From a virus, in IMG/VR virus record IMGVR_UViG_3300032893_000013, positions 44,070-108,069 of that record: a stretch of DNA of 64,000 nucleotides. One strand, written 5' to 3'. A model generated the notes under the pieces. The model ran no database searches. It was not told the origin of the DNA and was given only the letters and a program-made list of their open reading frames with translations. The position numbers and the translations under genes are program-made. Positions 60,725-64,000 of the stretch are shown in pieces. Numbering within the stretch: position 1 is the first letter of the stretch; every line of letters begins with the position of its first letter.

Positions 60725-61337
60725 CGGCTCCCTCTTTCACGTTCAGTATCCGAGCCAGAAAGAGCTTGCGAAGGCTTTTTGCCGGTTCCAAGAGCATTAC
60801 GAAAACCCAAAGTTCCGTGGCGAAATCTTCACTCTCGGACAACTTCGAGAGTGGTACAGTCTTCATCGTGGTGCGTGGACGTACTATGATGATTGGAATG
60901 GCTTCAATTTTCCATCATACGTCCTAGATCCTTTCAAGGCGGGCATGTTTGATCCGCTCTCAAGAGCAGAAAAACGCCTCTTAAATGCTCTCAAGAGCAT
61001 TCCCGGCAAGTTCTATGTGATTGGCACGCATGAAAAAGATGAGTCAACTGAAGAGGTTCTGAAACACGAGAAGCTCCACGCTCTTTATTACACGAACCCG
61101 GCCTACAAAGCCGACATCGACGCTTATTTTGATTTGATCTTCCCGGCCAAGTTGTCGCCGCTCCGCAATCACTTACGCGAGCTTGGTTACCACGAGGCAG
61201 TGATTCAAGATGAGATGCAGGCTTACATGGGCGCGTCCACGTCGTATTTGAAGTCTGAAGGAATCGAGTATCCGCAAGTTGTCTCAGAACGGATCAAGGA
61301 GATCGCTCGACAACATTGGCCCGATTTGGTATTGTAG
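60708..61337 (+). CDS. Protein with HExxH-like site
   Basis: 209 residues from ATG 60708, supported by GGAGGAG. KHEKLHALYYTN (~118) is a single HExxH, hinting at a metalloprotease, but no second His is obvious. From memory a widespread phage/bacterial protein type often called ABC-transporter ATPase by mistake. Function unknown. Confidence 0.68.
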   Translation: MKVSRDGSLFHVQYPSQKELAKAFCRFQEHYENPKFRGEIFTLGQLREWYSLHRGAWTYYDDWNGFNFPSYVLDPFKAGMFDPLSRAEKRLLNALKSIPGKFYVIGTHEKDESTEEVLKHEKLHALYYTNPAYKADIDAYFDLIFPAKLSPLRNHLRELGYHEAVIQDEMQAYMGASTSYLKSEGIEYPQVVSERIKEIARQHWPDLVL

Positions 61338-61353
61338 TGTCTAGGAGAAGCGC

Positions 61354-61725
61354 ATGAATAGGTGGATCTTTTTAGTCGGATTGATTGCCGTTACTGCCCT
61401 TTACGTCGCAGTCAGATTCGCGGCGTGGTCCGATATGGTCGCCGTCCCTTATATGTCTGCACAGTACGAAACTGTTCGATGCAACAAATATATTGCCGCC
61501 CACAACACACAGCGACTTGCGATTGGAATGGGCGTGATGGACAAAATGGTGCAGAAAGATGCTGTCCCTGCCATTTGCACAATTGATGAAGCGGGATGCG
61601 ATAAAGCTGAAAAAATGTGGTCAGAGTATCAGGAATCACGAGAGCAGTATCTGCGTCACAATTGGATTCCGTTTTTTAAGCACTTGTTCAGAATCGAAAA
61701 ACACTGGGTAGATAAATACAAATGA
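61354..61725 (+). CDS. Membrane-anchored protein
   Basis: 123 residues behind AGGAG. Signal-anchor segment (~5-22) then ~100 residues outside the cytoplasm with Cys43, Cys75 and Cys81. No motif recognised. Confidence 0.68.
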   Translation: MNRWIFLVGLIAVTALYVAVRFAAWSDMVAVPYMSAQYETVRCNKYIAAHNTQRLAIGMGVMDKMVQKDAVPAICTIDEAGCDKAEKMWSEYQESREQYLRHNWIPFFKHLFRIEKHWVDKYK

Positions 61726-61988
61726 GTAAAGCTGTTCACATCAACGATCTTGAATGGAAATACATGGTTGGACGTAGCAACGTGCTGATTGAGCCGCCAC
61801 AAGGATCGGGAATCAAGAAATTTTACATCACGTTCGAGCAGCTTCTTGGGACTGCCAAATACCGGCGCATCATCAACGACGATGACTTCAATGGCCGAGT
61901 TGCCATTTGGCCATCAGATGTGAAGCGATATATCGAAGAAAACATTCGGATGGGATCATATGGGCCAAGTGTTTCACTCAAAAAGTAG
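61722..61988 (+). CDS. Unrecognised small protein
   Basis: 88 residues, ATGA-coupled, alpha/beta, Lys-rich end. Overlaps the next gene by 29 bases. Confidence 0.62.
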   Translation: MSKAVHINDLEWKYMVGRSNVLIEPPQGSGIKKFYITFEQLLGTAKYRRIINDDDFNGRVAIWPSDVKRYIEENIRMGSYGPSVSLKK

Positions 61989-62403
61989 CGTTTGGTCCCG
62001 GCTTCGTCAATGGCTGTCTGATTTATTCGGCGTGCTATTCGCGTTGCCTTCGTACATCAATCCAGAGCCTCTCAAGCCTGCTCCGCTCAGCGCCGAAGAA
62101 CGGGCTGAAGCTGAAAAACTGTTGGCCGAAGAAGATGGCGACTGGGTTCTGTCTTTTATGAAGAAAGCCGATGGACAATACGTCACCAAAGATTTCAAAG
62201 TCTACTGGCGCGACAACGACTCTGCCGTGTTCGACATCAAGCGGGCCGCGCACTTCGAGTCCAAAGCTGACGCTGAAGCTGCCAATGCCCGATATGAAGC
62301 ATTCATGCGCGAAGAAGTGAGAATTGGCCGAGCGACTAATAAGAGTTATTTGCGCTTCTCGCCTGAGCGCGTGGGAGATGAAATTGGTGCGGAAAAAGAG
62401 TAA
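61960..62403 (+). CDS. Unrecognised protein
   Basis: 147 residues; aromatic N-terminus could be a short membrane or amphipathic helix (~15-30), then acidic and helical. No motif recognised. Confidence 0.6.
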   Translation: MGQVFHSKSSVWSRLRQWLSDLFGVLFALPSYINPEPLKPAPLSAEERAEAEKLLAEEDGDWVLSFMKKADGQYVTKDFKVYWRDNDSAVFDIKRAAHFESKADAEAANARYEAFMREEVRIGRATNKSYLRFSPERVGDEIGAEKE

Positions 62404-62626
62404 GAAAAACAAAACCATCACGGGAGCCAAGGCAAATATTTACGTCAACGGCAGATTGATTGGCGAATGCACCGGAGCGTCTTTGGTTTATGGCGAAAGT
62501 CCAAAACAAATTCCCACACTTGGCAGATATACTGGTCCTAAGAAGGGTTCAGTCTCTTGCCGATTGCTGAAACTTGATCCAGAAGTGGCGCAAAGACTCT
62601 CAAAATCCAAAAAGGACGAAAAATGA
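62387..62626 (+). CDS. Small basic protein
   Basis: 79 residues from GTG 62387, chosen because GGGAG lies nine bases upstream; ATG 62378 in the same frame touches GGGAG. Lys-rich, beta core (ANIYVNGRLIGECTG). Overlaps the previous gene. Confidence 0.58.
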   Translation: MRKKSKKNKTITGAKANIYVNGRLIGECTGASLVYGESPKQIPTLGRYTGPKKGSVSCRLLKLDPEVAQRLSKSKKDEK

Positions 62627-62940
62627 TCCAGTTCCAGATCATGGAAACTCTAGGTTGGCTTGGTTCGTGGCTGTTGGCGCTTTGCGCGATCCCGGCAGCT
62701 TACAAATGTTGGTATGACGGGCACGCACGCGGGCTTTCATCAACATCTTTGATAATGTGGTTCGCGGGCGAAGTGATGACTCTTTTGTACGTTTTACCGA
62801 AGCAAGATTTTCCGCTCATGCTGAACTACGCCTCGAACATCGCATTGCTTTTGGTGATCTTTTATTACAAACTATGGCCGAGGGATAATGAACTACCACA
62901 AAGACCAGAACGGAACTTGGGCAAAGAAAACGCTGGATAG
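62623..62940 (+). CDS. PQ-loop/SemiSWEET-like membrane protein
   Basis: 105 residues with three hydrophobic helices. LGWLGSWLLALCAIPAAYKCW, then GHARGLSSTSLIMWFAGEV and LNYASNIALLLVIFYYKLW, the layout of SemiSWEET sugar transporters and PQ-loop proteins (here PA, not PQ). Would form dimers in the inner membrane. Transported substrate unknown. Confidence 0.72.
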   Translation: MIQFQIMETLGWLGSWLLALCAIPAAYKCWYDGHARGLSSTSLIMWFAGEVMTLLYVLPKQDFPLMLNYASNIALLLVIFYYKLWPRDNELPQRPERNLGKENAG

Positions 62941-63274
62941 CCAGATCATTTGCTTCGATCCTGAAATTGAAAAGGCGCTTGAGGAAGAAGAGTGGATCTT
63001 CAAGGTCGAGCCGTCGAATTCCGGTCTGCGCTATATTCTCACGATGGTTGGCGGGAAGAACTGCGAGTGGGGAGTCAGCCCAGATGACAAGGGTTGGTAC
63101 GTGAGAACTTTGAAAATGGATCTACAGGAGTCAATCAATGCTGCTAAGACCTTCATCGGCCCCTCAAGGCCGATCCTCGTTGATCGAGAAGCAATCGCCT
63201 TCAATAAAGAGCCAAGCCCAGAGTGGGAAGCCTTCGAGCGTTGGTTCAAACGGTTTGAATCGCGTAAGAATTGA
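62888..63274 (+). CDS. Unrecognised protein
   Basis: 128 residues starting inside the SemiSWEET-like gene. Alpha/beta with aromatic-rich C-terminal half. Last sizeable gene before the convergent boundary. Confidence 0.62.
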   Translation: MNYHKDQNGTWAKKTLDSQIICFDPEIEKALEEEEWIFKVEPSNSGLRYILTMVGGKNCEWGVSPDDKGWYVRTLKMDLQESINAAKTFIGPSRPILVDREAIAFNKEPSPEWEAFERWFKRFESRKN

Positions 63275-63328
63275 AGTCAAGAAAACGATCTTGAACCGCG
63301 CAATAGGCGGTACAATTTACGCTCTAGT

Positions 63329-63437
63329 CATGCTTGACGAGATTCGATTTTTTTACATCAATGAAAAGAAAGTCGCCGCCTATAGAAAAAGCGGCGAGAG
63401 AATTATGACTTTTGCAGGGCTTCGTTTAAGCCGGTAG
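63329..63437 (+). CDS. Possible 35-residue protein at convergent boundary
   Basis: ATG 63329 opens a 35-codon frame ending inside the converging endolysin gene. A TACAAT sits 12 bases upstream, but there is no ribosome site, and alternate upstream TTG starts exist. Low confidence. Confidence 0.28.
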
Positions 63438-63884
63438 GTCGTATTTGCTTCGATCATAATTCCCATCCCAAATGTCCGGAGCAGGAGCCGGAGCCGCCGA
63501 GGGAATGTAAATCCGATGTCCGGAACCCGGCTTAACACATTGGAAGTGAACCCAAGTTGGTGTGTATCTTTTATCTTCCATGTACAAACCGAGCTTTTGC
63601 ATAAGATCAAGATTGAACAAAACCCACTTCCAAAGACTGCCGTCAGGATCGGCGATGTCAGCGGCCAGGCCCCAAAGGTGATTCGAGCCTTTTGCGGCGT
63701 TCGACGTGGCTTCATTGATTGCAGGCGGGCGCCAACCGGAGTTGACAGTCATCGGTTTGCCATAGGCAGCGCGAACTTGGTTGAAGATTGACAGAAACTT
63801 GTCGATGTTGTCAGAAATCTGTTGCGTGTATTGGTCCGGATACTGGAGATCGCGGCCCTTGAGCATTTCATCTTTGGTAATCAT
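63426..63884 (-). CDS. Peptidase M15-like endolysin
   Basis: 152 residues from ATG 63884, chosen because AAAGGAAAG precedes it. TVNSGWRPPAINEAT, SNHLWGLAADIADPDG and WVHFQC carry the Ser/Arg, zinc-binding His/Asp and His of M15A L-Ala-D-Glu/D,D-peptidases. No signal peptide. Likely cleaves peptidoglycan at lysis. An ATGA overlap links it to an upstream leftward gene. Confidence 0.86.
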   Translation of the reverse strand: MITKDEMLKGRDLQYPDQYTQQISDNIDKFLSIFNQVRAAYGKPMTVNSGWRPPAINEATSNAAKGSNHLWGLAADIADPDGSLWKWVLFNLDLMQKLGLYMEDKRYTPTWVHFQCVKPGSGHRIYIPSAAPAPAPDIWDGNYDRSKYDLPA

Positions 63885-64000
63885 TGAACTTTCCTTTTCT
63901 TCGCGTGTTCGATTTTCTTGTTCTTGGGCTTGCGCTTGAATCGGCGCTCCATCCATTCACTCGTCAAAGCCAACACAATCATAGTAGCAGCACCGAACAT
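63881..64000 (-). CDS. End of leftward gene upstream of endolysin
   Basis: A 39-codon frame reaches the window edge, where an ATG happens to fall; it may begin there or further upstream. A hydrophobic start (MFGAATMIVLAL) then a very basic tail (RRFKRKPKNKK). A holin or accessory lysis protein is suggested by its coupling to the endolysin only. Confidence 0.55.
   Translation of the reverse strand: MFGAATMIVLALTSEWMERRFKRKPKNKKIEHAKKRKVQ

Noticed and set aside
63138-63437. 99-codon frame overlapping the convergent boundary
   Set aside because: Its first half lies inside a better supported gene in another frame; only a short 3' part might be real.

Overview
This window reads as part of a large double-stranded DNA tailed phage (Caudoviricetes) of a Gram-negative host. 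The gene content includes portal, terminase, a MuF-like protein, capsid protease and major capsid protein, plus a self-made replication set and almost gap-free packing with ATGA, TAATG and GTGA start/stop overlaps. No tail genes, rRNA, tRNA, CRISPR array or transposon were seen. The host is inferred as Gram-negative because several products carry Sec signal peptides or a lipobox. One encodes a proteobacterial PhaR-type DNA-binding domain, and a 59-residue membrane protein resembles the membrane anchor of SPOR-domain proteins, recalled (unchecked) from Bdellovibrio-like bacteria. No gap without a gene exceeds about 215 bases.

Layout. (1) 1-16414 is read leftward. From the promoter at 16434-16462 it runs: two small genes, a UvsW-like helicase, a sigma factor, a GroES-like protein, an SbcD nuclease, an unknown gene, small and large terminase, a structural protein, portal, MuF-like protein, prohead protease, an unknown structural protein, a repeat-bearing putative scaffold and the major capsid protein (cut by the left edge). 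A four-gene rightward cassette (4116-5595) with its own promoters sits inside this block. (2) 16415-17411 is the divergence point. Two back-to-back promoters flank a winged-helix replication initiator gene that carries iteron-like repeats and an AT-rich repeat block, the best candidate replication origin. (3) 17460-38104 is read rightward and holds replication, recombination and nucleotide genes: GroEL, SbcC, endonuclease VII, dUTPase, an A1-like phosphoesterase, DnaE polymerase, a gp32-like SSB, a UvsY-like candidate, RecA/UvsX, primase and DnaB helicase. Between recA and primase lies a 120-base RNA that can fold into two mutually exclusive structures. (4) 38113-51661 is a mixed cassette: ClpP, a subtilisin-like protease, a UDG-fold protein, a HAD phosphatase, a receiver-like domain, peptide deformylase, a 2-oxoglutarate dioxygenase, an exported thioredoxin, a lipoprotein metalloprotease and an SNF2-helicase/nuclease fusion. 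(5) 51696-63437 is a chain of about 35 mostly unrecognised small genes including PhaR-N, NADAR, a DEDDh exonuclease and a SemiSWEET-like membrane protein. (6) 63426-64000 is read leftward: an M15 endolysin-like peptidase and the end of an upstream gene.

How it fits together. The replication module looks self-contained (initiator, helicase, primase, polymerase, SSB, recombinase, SbcCD). The sigma factor probably redirects host RNA polymerase to late genes, and the GroEL/GroES pair may fold phage proteins. Exported proteases and a thioredoxin suggest action in the periplasm or envelope. NADAR, the receiver-like domain and the helicase-nuclease fusion are candidates for handling host defence or RNA/NAD damage. 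All family calls come from motif recognition by eye; no database search was run.
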